Notes: generated by a model from the sequence alone, not told the origin. A stretch of DNA of 64,000 nucleotides from Paracoccus maritimus (GCF_025195095.1 NZ_JANAVZ010000007.1:124001-188000), one strand, 5' to 3'; shown: positions 1-8,457, numbered from the stretch's first letter. Made by a program: numbers and translations.

Positions 1-1
1 G

Positions 2-208
2 CCCGAGGATCGCCACACCGCGATGGGCGATACGGTCGCCACGGCCGAGGCATTCTTGCGGCTGATCCCGGCGCTGGAGGCGAAGGGCATCGAGCGTTTC
101 GAGCAGGCCGTCATCGAGGGCCGCCGGCACAGACGCCTGATCGCCGATGCAAACCTGCCGATCACCGCCACCGGCGGCGGCGATCAAAGCTCGATTTCCG
201 GGGCGTAG
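2..208 (+). CDS. C-terminal fragment of a DEDDh 3'-5' exonuclease-like protein
   Basis: An open frame enters from the left edge and stops at 206-208, giving 68 residues of a C-terminus. The visible start has a histidine, four residues, then aspartate (HTAMGD), which matches the ExoIII motif (H-x4-D) of DnaQ-type DEDDh exonucleases; it is followed by an alanine/leucine-rich helix (TAEAFLRLIPAL) typical of the end of that fold. In Rhodobacterales such ends are common on DNA polymerase III epsilon-like exonucleases. The fold assignment is inference from one motif, because the DExD part lies outside the window. The last 25 bases overlap the convergent gene on the other strand. Confidence 0.5.
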   Translation, partial: PEDRHTAMGDTVATAEAFLRLIPALEAKGIERFEQAVIEGRRHRRLIADANLPITATGGGDQSSISGA

Positions 209-636
209 GGGTCGCGGGGGACCACGGGCGTCTTGTCCTGATCTTCGGGCGCCCCGAACTCTTTCAGGCTGTCGCCTATGGGCGGGGGCGGCGGTGCATC
301 GGCCTTGCGCCGGATTATGATATCACCGTTCTCAAGGCGTTCCGGCGTCTGATAGTTGCCCAAGTCGTCCACCAGAACCGACAGGTCCTTCAGCACGGGT
401 GCCATGCGCGACAGCGCACCCGACATGCTGTCACCCAGATTGTTCAGGTCGGGGCCGACATCGTCCATCAGGTTTTGCAGGATCATGCCCATGCCGCGCT
501 CGATCAGGCCAAGGCCGTCGTCTTCGGCCTGCGGCGCCTGGTCCGCGGGCGGCGGGGAATAGTCATAGTCCTGCTGCGCCATCACGGGAAGCGCAGCAAG
601 GAACAGACCGGAAAGGGCGACAAGACGCAGGCTCAT
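184..636 (-). CDS. small exported protein, function unknown (often mislabelled 'AAA+ ATPase')
   Basis: 150 residues. I take the ATG at 636 because it opens a clean Sec signal peptide (MSLRLVALSGLFLAALPVMA, cut before QQDYD); a start 12 codons upstream would bury it. The mature part has a Pro/Asp-rich linker, then a heptad-like helical segment rich in Leu, Met and Asp (about residues 40-90), a conserved-looking NGDIIIRRK segment, and a proline-rich acidic tail. Similar short periplasmic proteins are widespread in Rhodobacterales and are sometimes called AAA+ family ATPase, but no Walker motif is present here, so that name should not be used. Function unknown. Confidence 0.7.
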   Translation of the reverse strand: MSLRLVALSGLFLAALPVMAQQDYDYSPPPADQAPQAEDDGLGLIERGMGMILQNLMDDVGPDLNNLGDSMSGALSRMAPVLKDLSVLVDDLGNYQTPERLENGDIIIRRKADAPPPPPIGDSLKEFGAPEDQDKTPVVPRDPYAPEIEL

Positions 637-706
637 AAGACCGAAGATGGGGGCTGGCGGGTCGTCGCGCAAGCCGGTTTCGGCGAATGGGCGTAGCTGC
701 CGCCGG

Positions 707-1285
707 TCAGTTTCGTGTTGCGCAGTGCCGTGCGCCGAAGGGCAAAGGAACCGCCGTCCGGGTCGGCATGTCCATCAGTTGCCACATGTCCGTGCCGCCC
801 GGAAACCAGAAGACACGGGAATATCCCGCCGCCGCGACATGCTGGACGGCATTCCAACTCATCCAGCAATCGCTGAGGCAGAAGATCACAATGGGTCGAT
901 CCTTGCGCCCCTCGCTGCACATCTGCAGTGCCTGATGCATATAGGCGGCGATGGCGGGTTCCTGCCTGCCGCGACCTATCTCGGGCAGCCAGATCGCACC
1001 GGGCAGGGTCTGGTGGCTCTCGGCTGTGATCCACGTCCCGTCGTCGCGGATGCGATAGCCCGCCGCACCCATCACGTCGATGAGCAGCGCACCGCTGTCA
1101 GCAAGCCGCGCGACCCTGGCCGGATCGGTCACGACCTGACCGCCGGGCACCGTGGGCGGGACCGGCGCGCGATAGGCGGACATGCGCAGGCCGGTCGTCG
1201 GATCGAACAACGGATCTGCCCGTGACACGCCGCCGGCGCACAGCAGGAAGATCAGTGATGCGGTTGCAAAGCGGGCGATTCCCAT
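707..1285 (-). CDS. PQQ-dependent catabolism-associated CxxxCW rhodanese-like protein
   Basis: 192 residues with an N-terminal signal peptide (start at 1285 chosen because it opens the hydrophobic stretch IARFATASLIFLLCAGG). The C-terminal half is a rhodanese-like fold carrying C136, C140 and W141 (FCLSDCWMSWNA), the hallmark of the 'PQQ-dependent catabolism-associated CXXCW motif' family (TIGR03865). Members co-occur with quinoprotein alcohol dehydrogenases and are thought to act in periplasmic redox or sulfur-carrier chemistry; the exact reaction is not known. It is divergent from the cytochrome/SoxYZ/ExaA operon with 143 bp between them, which is the expected neighbourhood. Confidence 0.85.
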   Translation of the reverse strand: MGIARFATASLIFLLCAGGVSRADPLFDPTTGLRMSAYRAPVPPTVPGGQVVTDPARVARLADSGALLIDVMGAAGYRIRDDGTWITAESHQTLPGAIWLPEIGRGRQEPAIAAYMHQALQMCSEGRKDRPIVIFCLSDCWMSWNAVQHVAAAGYSRVFWFPGGTDMWQLMDMPTRTAVPLPFGARHCATRN

Positions 1286-1428
1286 CACGCCAGCGTGACA
1301 GCAACCGGGACCGGTTCCCATTCGACCTTTGGCCAGATTCCCTGTTTCGCGCTTCGACCAATGGACCGTTGTTAGGTTGGCGCCGCTGGCCTCAGTCTAT
1401 GGGTCAGGCAATGGGGAAGGAGTTTCAG

Positions 1429-2100
1429 ATGCTGCGCAAGACGACCGCTTGGACAGGGCTTGTCATCCTGCTGGGGACTGCCGCCGCGCTGGGGCACGGC
1501 GATACGGTTCCGCAATCCGTCGATACGGCGGGGCTGCCCGATCTGCCCGAAGAGATGGCGGCCGAAAACCCATGGCGCGACGCCGATTCCAATACTCTTT
1601 TCAAGGCGGTCGAGGTCGGCGCGAAAGGCTATAACAGCAACTGCGCCCGCTGCCATGGACTCGAGGCGATCTCGGGGGGGCTGGCCCCCGACCTGCGCTA
1701 TCTCGAAGCGTCGGATTACGGCGACGAGTGGTATCTGGACCGGATCCTGCACGGGTATGAACAGAACGGCGCGGTCAAGATGCCGCCCTTCGAAGGGATC
1801 CTGAACCAGGAGGCGATCTGGGCGATCCGCACCTATGTCGAAACCCGCCCCGACGATCAGGAAATCGCCGAAAACGCTGCCAAGCTGGCCGAGATGCGCG
1901 ACAAGCTGGCCGCGGTCAAGGATGACCAGCCTGCCGCGATCGCGCTGGCCGATGAAATCGCCAGCGCCGGGCAGGGGTTCGAGGCGCTGTCCGGTGCGCC
2001 GCGTGCGATCACCCCGTTCGACGAGGCGGCATATCTGCTGTCCACCCAGCCGCCGCATGTCTCCGCCGCGCTTGAGACGCTGCAGGCAGCGGCGGACTGA
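1429..2100 (+). CDS. pedF: c-type cytochrome, PedF-like (cytochrome c-550)
   Basis: 223 residues, periplasmic. The start at 1429 has a good ribosome site (GGAAGGAG, 7 nt upstream) and opens a signal peptide ending around LGHG. One haem site is visible, C72-A-R-C75-H76, with a plausible axial Met at about 118 (VKMPPFEG). The family (cytochrome c-550 PedF) takes electrons from PQQ-dependent ethanol/2-phenylethanol dehydrogenases. Usual PedF length is roughly 150 residues; here a helical, haem-free Ala/Glu/Asp-rich tail of about 80 residues follows (from PDDQEIAENAA). First gene of the quinoprotein operon; an ATG at 1411 is a weaker alternative start. Confidence 0.85.
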   Translation: MLRKTTAWTGLVILLGTAAALGHGDTVPQSVDTAGLPDLPEEMAAENPWRDADSNTLFKAVEVGAKGYNSNCARCHGLEAISGGLAPDLRYLEASDYGDEWYLDRILHGYEQNGAVKMPPFEGILNQEAIWAIRTYVETRPDDQEIAENAAKLAEMRDKLAAVKDDQPAAIALADEIASAGQGFEALSGAPRAITPFDEAAYLLSTQPPHVSAALETLQAAAD

Positions 2101-2112
2101 TCGGGGGCGGCG

Positions 2113-2895
2113 GTGACCTTGTTCCTGTGCCATATGCTAGATAGCGGAGCCGCCGGGCTGGCCGCCTATGGCGGTGGCGCCGCGCCGTTGGCGGGCAAGG
2201 GGGAAGACCCCTTCGACAGCGGCATGTGGGACCTGCACAGGGCCGAGTATCTGGGCGATCCGGCCGGGTGGCAGGCAGATCGCGGCATGCGGGTTCTGGC
2301 CCCGCGCGCGGCCGAGGATCCGGCGCATGTTCCGGTGATCGTCGATGCAACGGATGTTCAGGGCCAGGTGCGGCGCATCGTCGTCACCATCGACTACAGC
2401 CCACTGCCGCTGGCGTTGGTCTTTCATCCCGGTCGGGCGAAGCCGGTGCTGGGCTTCGGCGTCAAGTATGAGATCGCCGGCCCGATCCGGGCCACCGCGC
2501 TGGCCGATGGGGTGCCGGCACGCATGGGCGGAGCCTTTGTCGACGCAATGGGCGGGGGCTGCACCGCGCCAGCGGCGGCTCACGCGCGCCCGGACTGGCA
2601 AGAGGGTTTCGGTCAGATGCGGGGCAGGCTGTGGCCCGCGACCGGACGGCTGCGCGTAAGTATCCGGCATCCGATGGACACCGGACTGGCTGATGGCATC
2701 CCCGCGCATCATCTGACAGGGCTGCGGCTGCTGGACGGGCAGGGCGACCTGATCGCAAGCGTCGATCTGCACGAGCCGATCGAGGAAAATCCGGCGCTTA
2801 CCTTCACGTTGCCGCCGGATCTGGCGGCGGGTCCGGTCAGGATCGAGGCGCGGGACACCAACGGGTACAGTTTCGCGGGCGAGGTGACGGCATGA
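2113..2895 (+). CDS. quinoprotein dehydrogenase-associated SoxYZ-like carrier protein
   Basis: 260 residues from a GTG start. The N-terminal SoxY-like part ends in a flexible GGGC (147-150), so C150 is the candidate sulfur or adduct carrier as in SoxY; the C-terminal third (about 165-260) is SoxZ-like beta sandwich. This fused SoxYZ form is a known companion of PQQ alcohol dehydrogenases (TIGR04557), not of thiosulfate oxidation; no other sox gene is nearby. The leader is only weakly hydrophobic, so either export is by an unusual signal or the true start differs. It follows the cytochrome by 12 bp and overlaps the metallohydrolase gene by four bases. Confidence 0.85.
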   Translation: MTLFLCHMLDSGAAGLAAYGGGAAPLAGKGEDPFDSGMWDLHRAEYLGDPAGWQADRGMRVLAPRAAEDPAHVPVIVDATDVQGQVRRIVVTIDYSPLPLALVFHPGRAKPVLGFGVKYEIAGPIRATALADGVPARMGGAFVDAMGGGCTAPAAAHARPDWQEGFGQMRGRLWPATGRLRVSIRHPMDTGLADGIPAHHLTGLRLLDGQGDLIASVDLHEPIEENPALTFTLPPDLAAGPVRIEARDTNGYSFAGEVTA

Positions 2896-3839
2896 TCTCG
2901 CGGCGACAGGCGCTGATCGGCGGAACTGCGGCGCTGATGCTGCCGCTTCCAGCGCGTCCGGCCGCGCCCGAATACCGGCTAAGCCCGCAGCAGGTCGCGG
3001 ACGGTGTCTGGCTGATCGAAGGGGCGCGCGACAGCTTTGGGCCCCGGAATGGCGGCGCGATCTGCAATATCGTGATGCTGGCCACGCATGCGGGGGCCAT
3101 CGTGATCGATACCGGCGGCACAGCGCGGCACGGTGCGGCGCTGCGGCGGTTTGCCGATCAGAAGCTGGGCGGCGTCGCGGCATCGTTCAACACCCACCAC
3201 CACCCGGATCACTGGTTCGGCAATCAGGCATTTGCCGACCGTCCCATTCATGTCCTGCCCATGACCGCCCGACTGCAGGCCGGGAACGCACAGGCGCTGA
3301 GCGACGGGCTGTATCGCATTCTTGGTGGCTGGATGTCGGGCACTGCGCCGCTGCCGGGTAATCCGTTGCCTGCCGGTGACGGTTTCGGCGCCGGCGGGCG
3401 TGATCTTCGGCTGCTTGCGCTGTCGGGGCACAGTCAGGCCGATCTGGCGCTGGTGGACCGCGCGACGGGGACCTTGATCGCGGGTGATCTGCTGTTTCTG
3501 GATCGTGCGCCCAGCTTTCCCGACGCCGATGCCGATATGTGGCGGGCGTCGCTGGATCTGTTGGCCGGTCTGCCCGCATCGGGCATCGTGCCAGGCCATG
3601 GTCCCTTTGCCCGCGACAGCCGGGCGTTCGTGCAGACCCGCGCCTATCTGGACGGGTTCCACGACCGCATGGCGCGCGCCGCCGATCTGGGCCTTGCCCC
3701 GTCCGAGGCGCTGGCCGCCGGCCCGATGCCCGATTTCGTCGGGCTAGGCGCCAATCCCGAGGAATATCGCCGCGCTGTCATCCAGCGATGGCGCGACTTT
3801 GAAGACCAGGCACTGCCACTGATCGGGGGCAGTGTCTGA
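2892..3839 (+). CDS. quinoprotein relay system zinc metallohydrolase (SoxH-like)
   Basis: 315 residues. The N-terminus SRRQALIGGTAAL looks like a Tat signal. The metallo-beta-lactamase zinc motif is intact: H102-x-H104-x-D106-H107 (THHHPDHWFG), followed by the later GHS (near 180) and PGHGP histidines. Family members cluster with SoxYZ-like carriers and PQQ dehydrogenases (quinoprotein relay system zinc metallohydrolase, TIGR04558/04559), probably hydrolysing an adduct carried by the SoxYZ-like protein; the chemistry is unproven. Its ATG overlaps the preceding stop (ATGA), so it is translationally coupled. The next gene, exaA, starts 53 bp downstream. Confidence 0.85.
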   Translation: MISRRQALIGGTAALMLPLPARPAAPEYRLSPQQVADGVWLIEGARDSFGPRNGGAICNIVMLATHAGAIVIDTGGTARHGAALRRFADQKLGGVAASFNTHHHPDHWFGNQAFADRPIHVLPMTARLQAGNAQALSDGLYRILGGWMSGTAPLPGNPLPAGDGFGAGGRDLRLLALSGHSQADLALVDRATGTLIAGDLLFLDRAPSFPDADADMWRASLDLLAGLPASGIVPGHGPFARDSRAFVQTRAYLDGFHDRMARAADLGLAPSEALAAGPMPDFVGLGANPEEYRRAVIQRWRDFEDQALPLIGGSV

Positions 3840-3892
3840 CGACGGCCGACAACCCGGCAACCCGCCGGTTCATTGCGACAGAGGAGGAGAGA

Positions 3893-5764
3893 ATGGCTCG
3901 CAAGCAGATCACGATCCCGACCGTCAGCGCGCTGGCGCTGCTGGTGGCGGGAGGACTGGGTGGCGCATTTGCCAAGGACGTCACCTGGGAGGATATCCTG
4001 AACGACCACGAAACCACCGGTGACGTGTTGATGTATGGCATGGGCAACAACGCCCAACGCTATTCGACGCTGACCCAGATCAACGCTGAAACCGTCGGCC
4101 ACCTGCGGCCTGCTTGGGCGTTTTCCTTTGGCGACGAAAAGCAGCGCGGTCAGGAAACACAGGCCATCGTGCATGACGGCGTGATCTATATCACAGGATC
4201 CTACAGCCGGGTCTGGGCGCTGGACGCCAAGACCGGCGAGCGGCTGTGGAAGTTCGAGGCGCGCCTGCCCGATGATATCCGCCCCTGCTGTGACGTGGTC
4301 AACAGGGGCGCCGCGATCTATGGCGACAAGATCTTCTTCGGTGGGCTGGATGCCAGCATCTATGCGCTGGACAGGAAGACCGGCAAGGTCGTCTGGCGCG
4401 AGAAGTTCGCCGATCACAAGGTCGGCTATACCATGACCGGCGCGCCGACCATCGTGAAGGACAAGGAAACCGACCGGGTGATGCTGATCCACGGCAGCTC
4501 GGGCGATGAGTTCGGCGTGGTCGGCAAGCTGTATGCCCGCGATGTCGAGACCGGCGAAGAAATCTGGATGCGGCCCTTTGTGGAAGGTCACACGGGCAAC
4601 CTGAATGGTCAGGAAAGCACCACGACGGGCGATGCCTCGGCCCCCAGCTGGCCTGTGAACGAGGATGGCAGCAAGGTCGAGGCGTGGCATCACGGCGGCG
4701 GCGCGCCCTGGCAATCGGCCAGCTTCGATCCCGAGACCAACACGATCGTCGTCGGCACCGGCAACCCTGCGCCCTGGAATACATGGGAACGCTCGCAGGG
4801 CGAGAATTACTGGGACTACGACAGCCTTTACACCTCTGGTCAGGCCTATGTGAACCCGACCGATGGCGAGGTGGTGGGCTTTTACCAGCACACGCCGAAT
4901 GACGCATGGGACTTTTCCGGCAATAACGAGATCATCCTGTTCGACTATACCGACAAGGACGGCAACACCCATCGCGCCGGTGGTCATGCCGACCGGAACG
5001 GGTTCTTCTATGTCACCGACATCGACGCGCTCAGCGAACGTGGCACGGAAATCAACAAGCCGACCGCGCTGCTGAACGCGTTCCCCTTTGTCGAGGATAT
5101 CACCTGGGCAGAAGGGATCGATCTGGAAACCGGCCGCCCGATCGAGGTTAAAGGCCAGCGTCCGCCCTTGCCCGCGGAAGGGGAATCCAAAGGCGCCACC
5201 ATTCAGGTCACGCCGCCCTTCCTTGGCGGCAAGAACTGGAACCCGATGGCCTATTCGCGCGATACGGGGCTGTTCTACATTCCCTCGAACGACTGGACCG
5301 AGGACTACTGGACCGAGAACGTGACCTATCAAGCGGGCGCTGCCTATCTGGGTCAGGGTTTCCGCATCAAGCGGCTGTTCGACGATCATATCGGTGCGCT
5401 GCGCGCCTTCGATCCGGCCACCGGCGAAAAGGTCTGGGAACACAAGGAAGAATTCCCGCTTTGGGCCGGCACGCTGGCCACTGCCGGAAATCTTGTCTTC
5501 ACCGGCACCTCGGATGGCTATGTCAAGGCGTTCAACGCCCAGGACGGCGCAGAGCTGTGGAAGTTCCAGACGGGTTCGGGCGTCGTTTCGGTGCCAATCA
5601 CATGGGAGATGGACGGCAAGCAGTATCTTGGCATCGCCTCGGGCTATGGTGGCGCGGTGCCGCTGTGGGGCGGCGACATGGCGCAGCTGACCACCCAGGT
5701 CAGCCAGGGCGGATCGTTCTGGGTCTTCGAGATCCCCGACGAATTGCTGGCCTCGGCCAACTGA
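3893..5764 (+). CDS. exaA: PQQ-dependent ethanol dehydrogenase (quinoprotein, ExaA/PedE type)
   Basis: 623 residues, periplasmic; signal peptide cut near AFA-KDV, strong ribosome site GAGGAGGAGA. Eight-bladed propeller with repeated W-docking strands. The adjacent-cysteine disulfide that stacks on PQQ is C132-C133 (RPCCDVVNRG). Catalytic Asp is D340 in NDAWDFSGNNE; the residue two further on is S342, not Asp. Lanthanide enzymes (XoxF, PedH) carry a second Asp there, so this looks like a calcium enzyme of the ExaA/PedE class. The long C-terminal segments (PPFLGGKNWNPMAYS, YGGAVPLWGGDMA) closely follow Pseudomonas ExaA as remembered. It oxidises ethanol and other primary alcohols and passes electrons to the cytochrome encoded upstream. 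No pqq synthesis genes lie in the window. Confidence 0.93.
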   Translation: MARKQITIPTVSALALLVAGGLGGAFAKDVTWEDILNDHETTGDVLMYGMGNNAQRYSTLTQINAETVGHLRPAWAFSFGDEKQRGQETQAIVHDGVIYITGSYSRVWALDAKTGERLWKFEARLPDDIRPCCDVVNRGAAIYGDKIFFGGLDASIYALDRKTGKVVWREKFADHKVGYTMTGAPTIVKDKETDRVMLIHGSSGDEFGVVGKLYARDVETGEEIWMRPFVEGHTGNLNGQESTTTGDASAPSWPVNEDGSKVEAWHHGGGAPWQSASFDPETNTIVVGTGNPAPWNTWERSQGENYWDYDSLYTSGQAYVNPTDGEVVGFYQHTPNDAWDFSGNNEIILFDYTDKDGNTHRAGGHADRNGFFYVTDIDALSERGTEINKPTALLNAFPFVEDITWAEGIDLETGRPIEVKGQRPPLPAEGESKGATIQVTPPFLGGKNWNPMAYSRDTGLFYIPSNDWTEDYWTENVTYQAGAAYLGQGFRIKRLFDDHIGALRAFDPATGEKVWEHKEEFPLWAGTLATAGNLVFTGTSDGYVKAFNAQDGAELWKFQTGSGVVSVPITWEMDGKQYLGIASGYGGAVPLWGGDMAQLTTQVSQGGSFWVFEIPDELLASAN

Positions 5765-5772
5765 CCCTGCAG

Positions 5773-5799
5773 ATCGGCGGGCGAATGCCGTCCGCCGAT
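5773..5799 (+). terminator. hairpin after exaA (partial terminator or mRNA stabiliser)
   Basis: Eleven paired bases (ATCGGCGGGCG / CGTCCGCCGAT, one G-T pair) around a 5-nt loop AATGC, 8 nt after the exaA stop and followed by a pyrimidine-rich TCATTCTTCCC. It lies before the pentapeptide gene, so it probably reduces read-through or protects the 3' end of the highly expressed exaA message. No long T run, hence factor-independent termination is uncertain. Confidence 0.5.
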
Positions 5800-5829
5800 T
5801 CATTCTTCCCTGCCGAAAGGACGGCCATC

Positions 5830-6456
5830 ATGTTGCGATTCCTGTTGTTTTTGACCGCGCTGATCGGTGCGATGCCCGCGAATGCCCAACAGGCCGGGAT
5901 CATGGTCGAGGATCACGGTTTTCCGATCATCGTCGATACGACGGACAGACCCGACGGGCCGCTGGTGATTGACGGCTGCGAATTGAAGCCGGGCGCGGTC
6001 TGCCCCGGCGCCGACCTGCGCAACGCGAACCTGTCCGGGCTGGATCTTGGTGGCGCTGATTTTCGCGGGGCCAAGTTGACACGGGCCGACCTTTCACATG
6101 GCTCGATGAAGGGGATCGACCTGTCCGGCGCGGATCTGCGCGGCGCCAATCTCGAGAAATCGCAGCTTCAGGGCATGAAGGCGCCAGGCGCGGACCTGAC
6201 CGGCGCTGATCTGGACTACACCCGCCTTGCCGGGGCCGATTTCAGCGGCGCGAACATGACCGCTGTTTCAATGGAGGCGTCCTGGGCCCCGAAGGCCCGC
6301 TTCGTCGGGGCGACCATCGTCGCCGCGAACCTGTCCGAAGCCAAGTTCTACAATGCCGATCTGGCCGAGGCGCATCTGGAATCGAACAATATCCGCTTTG
6401 CGATCTGGGAAGGCGTGCATATGGAGAACTGCACCGGATGCCCGCTCGACTGGTGA
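5830..6456 (+). CDS. exported pentapeptide-repeat protein of the quinoprotein cluster
   Basis: 208 residues; start at 5830 gives a signal peptide (LRFLLFLTALIGAMPANAQ) and has GAAAGGA 8 nt upstream. From about residue 55 to 185 it is built of A(D/N)LxG five-residue repeats (ADLRNANLSGLDLGGADF and so on), predicting a right-handed quadrilateral beta helix. Cysteines flank the repeat (GCELKPGAVC at the front, NCTGC at the end), possibly capping disulfides. Pentapeptide genes next to PedE/ExaA are also known in pseudomonads, from memory. Role unknown; periplasmic location suggests a scaffold, not a DNA mimic. Confidence 0.8.
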   Translation: MLRFLLFLTALIGAMPANAQQAGIMVEDHGFPIIVDTTDRPDGPLVIDGCELKPGAVCPGADLRNANLSGLDLGGADFRGAKLTRADLSHGSMKGIDLSGADLRGANLEKSQLQGMKAPGADLTGADLDYTRLAGADFSGANMTAVSMEASWAPKARFVGATIVAANLSEAKFYNADLAEAHLESNNIRFAIWEGVHMENCTGCPLDW

Positions 6457-6851
6457 TCGCGGGCTGTGCGCTTCTGGCGACCTTTGCAGGCGCCGCCAGC
6501 GGCGCGCCGTTCGCCAAGGCTTTCCAGAACTGCCGAAGCATCGAGGACGACGGCACGCGGCTGGCCTGTTTCGAAGCGCTGCCGGCGCCAAATGCAGAGC
6601 CTGAGCTCCGATTTTCCGGCGCTGGCAGCGGACAGACCCCGTTCTTTCAGGTGCGGACGCGGTCCAGGTTGGTGTTTTCCAGCGACGATGCGATTTTCGT
6701 CGCCTATCTGCTGGATCGGCACGGCGCCGTCGTGCAAAACCTGCATCAGGCCGGTGCCGGCGACGGCGAATTCGTGATCGACCGGCCTGGACGCTATCGC
6801 TTGCAGGTCAATGCATCGGGTGGCTGGCGGGTGGAACTGCAGGAACTCTAG
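6438..6851 (+). CDS. small periplasmic protein, function unknown
   Basis: 137 residues with a signal peptide (PARLVIAGCALLATFAGAASGA). The mature N-terminus has the Cys pair pattern NCRSIEDDGTRLACFEAL, a short disulfide-like motif seen in many small proteobacterial envelope proteins. The remainder looks like a beta sandwich ending with GRYRLQVNASGGWRVEL, similar in texture to bacterial pre-peptidase C-terminal or lectin-like domains. It overlaps the pentapeptide gene by 19 bases, so it belongs to the quinoprotein operon and is its last gene. No assigned function; a role in alcohol oxidation is inferred from context only. Confidence 0.7.
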   Translation: MPARLVIAGCALLATFAGAASGAPFAKAFQNCRSIEDDGTRLACFEALPAPNAEPELRFSGAGSGQTPFFQVRTRSRLVFSSDDAIFVAYLLDRHGAVVQNLHQAGAGDGEFVIDRPGRYRLQVNASGGWRVELQEL

Positions 6852-6861
6852 GCCGGAACCC

Positions 6862-8457
6862 TCAGACCATCATTTCCTTCGTGGCCGACAACGTCAGATT
6901 CGGGTGATCGCGTCCGACCCGGTCGATATCCCATTGCAGCCGGGTCAGAAAAACCAGATCCCCGTCATGGTCTTGGGCCATGTGCTGCTTGTTGGCGTTG
7001 GCGAAGGCCTCGACCTTGTCCGTGGGTCCGGTGACCCAGCGCGCGCTGGTGAACTGCGACGCCTCGAAGCGGACGGGGATGCCGTATTCCAGTTCGATCC
7101 GGCTGGCCAGCACCTCGAATTGCAGGGCGCCGACGACGCCCACGATGAAGCCGGAACCGATCATCGGCTTGAACACCTTGGCCGCGCCTTCCTCGGCGAA
7201 CTGCATCAGCGCCTTTTCCAGATGCTTGGCCTTCATCGGATCCGTGGCGCGCACCGATTGCAGCAGTTCGGGCGCGAAGGACGGGATGCCGGTAAAGCGC
7301 AGCGCCTCTCCCTCGGTCAGCGCGTCACCGATCCGCAGCTGTCCGTGATTGGGAATGCCGATGATGTCGCCTGCCCAGGCTTCTTCGGCAAGCTCGCGGT
7401 CGGCGGCCAGGAACAGCACCGGATTGGACACCGCCATCGGTTTCTTCGAGCGCACATGGGTCAGTTTCATGCCGCGTTCGAAATGGCCCGAGGCAAGGCG
7501 CACGAAGGCCACCCGGTCGCGATGCTTGGGGTCCATGTTCGCCTGCACCTTGAAGACGAAGCCGGTCACGGCCTTTTCCTCGGGCGCAATCTCGCGGCCC
7601 GATGCGTTCTGCGGCTGCGGCTGGGGGCCGAATTCACGGATCCCGTTCATCAACTCGCGCACGCCGAAGCTGTTGATGGCGCTGCCGAACCAGATCGGTG
7701 TCAGGTGGCCTTCCAGGAATGACTGGCGATCGAAGGCAGGCAGCAATTCACGCGCCATCTCGATCTCTTCGCGCAGCTGCGTCAACTGGTGCCGCGGCAC
7801 ATGCTCGGCCAGCTTGGGATCGTCCAGCCCGGAAATCCGGATCGATTCGGCGACCCGGTTGCGGTCGGCCCGATCCATCAGTTCCAGCCGGTCGTTCAGC
7901 ATGTCATAGCAGCCAAGGAAATCGCGACCCATACCGATCGGCCAGCTTGCCGGGGCGACGTCGATTGCAAGATTTTCCTGAATCTCGTCAATAATTTCAA
8001 ATGTGTCCCGACTTTCCCTGTCCATCTTGTTACAGAATGTCAGGATCGGCAAATCGCGCAGCCGGCAGACCTCGAACAGTTTCCTGGTCTGACTTTCCAC
8101 GCCTTTTGCACCGTCGATCACCATGATCGCCGCATCCACGGCGGTTAGGGTTCGATAGGTGTCTTCAGAGAAATCACTGTGACCGGGTGTGTCGACCAGA
8201 TTGAATCGATGCCCGTCGAAATCGAACGACATCGCCGAGGCCGAGACCGAGATCCCGCGATCCTGTTCCATCTTCATGAAGTCCGACCGGGTTCTGCGCG
8301 CCTCGCCCTTGGCACGAACCTGCCCCGCCATCTGAATCGCGCCGCCATACAGCAGGAATTTCTCGGTCAGCGTGGTCTTTCCGGCGTCGGGATGCGAGAT
8401 TATCGCAAAGGTCCGGCGGCGGGCGATTTCGGGCGGAAGGTCGGGGCGGTTGCTCAT
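6862..8457 (-). CDS. prfC: peptide chain release factor 3
   Basis: 531 residues, matching the E. coli length (about 529). A translational GTPase that recycles RF1/RF2 after termination. Seen: G1 SHPDAGKTT near residue 21, the switch segment with DRGISVS, G3 DTPGH, G4 NKMD, and the RF3 C-terminal domain (VVGALQFEVLASRIELEYG). The start at 8457 is the ATG of MSNRPDLP; a longer frame of 12 codons upstream lacks family similarity. Convergent with the quinoprotein operon (10 bp gap) and preceded by an AT-rich 280-bp region. Confidence 0.95.
   Translation of the reverse strand: MSNRPDLPPEIARRRTFAIISHPDAGKTTLTEKFLLYGGAIQMAGQVRAKGEARRTRSDFMKMEQDRGISVSASAMSFDFDGHRFNLVDTPGHSDFSEDTYRTLTAVDAAIMVIDGAKGVESQTRKLFEVCRLRDLPILTFCNKMDRESRDTFEIIDEIQENLAIDVAPASWPIGMGRDFLGCYDMLNDRLELMDRADRNRVAESIRISGLDDPKLAEHVPRHQLTQLREEIEMARELLPAFDRQSFLEGHLTPIWFGSAINSFGVRELMNGIREFGPQPQPQNASGREIAPEEKAVTGFVFKVQANMDPKHRDRVAFVRLASGHFERGMKLTHVRSKKPMAVSNPVLFLAADRELAEEAWAGDIIGIPNHGQLRIGDALTEGEALRFTGIPSFAPELLQSVRATDPMKAKHLEKALMQFAEEGAAKVFKPMIGSGFIVGVVGALQFEVLASRIELEYGIPVRFEASQFTSARWVTGPTDKVEAFANANKQHMAQDHDGDLVFLTRLQWDIDRVGRDHPNLTLSATKEMMV

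Noticed and set aside
184..636. Name 'AAA+ family ATPase' for the small exported protein
   Set aside because: No Walker A or B motif and a Sec signal peptide; the label is not supported.
3644..5803. 719-codon open frame on the minus strand across exaA
   Set aside because: Mirror frame of a GC-rich gene; the plus-strand product has all quinoprotein landmarks and a strong ribosome site.
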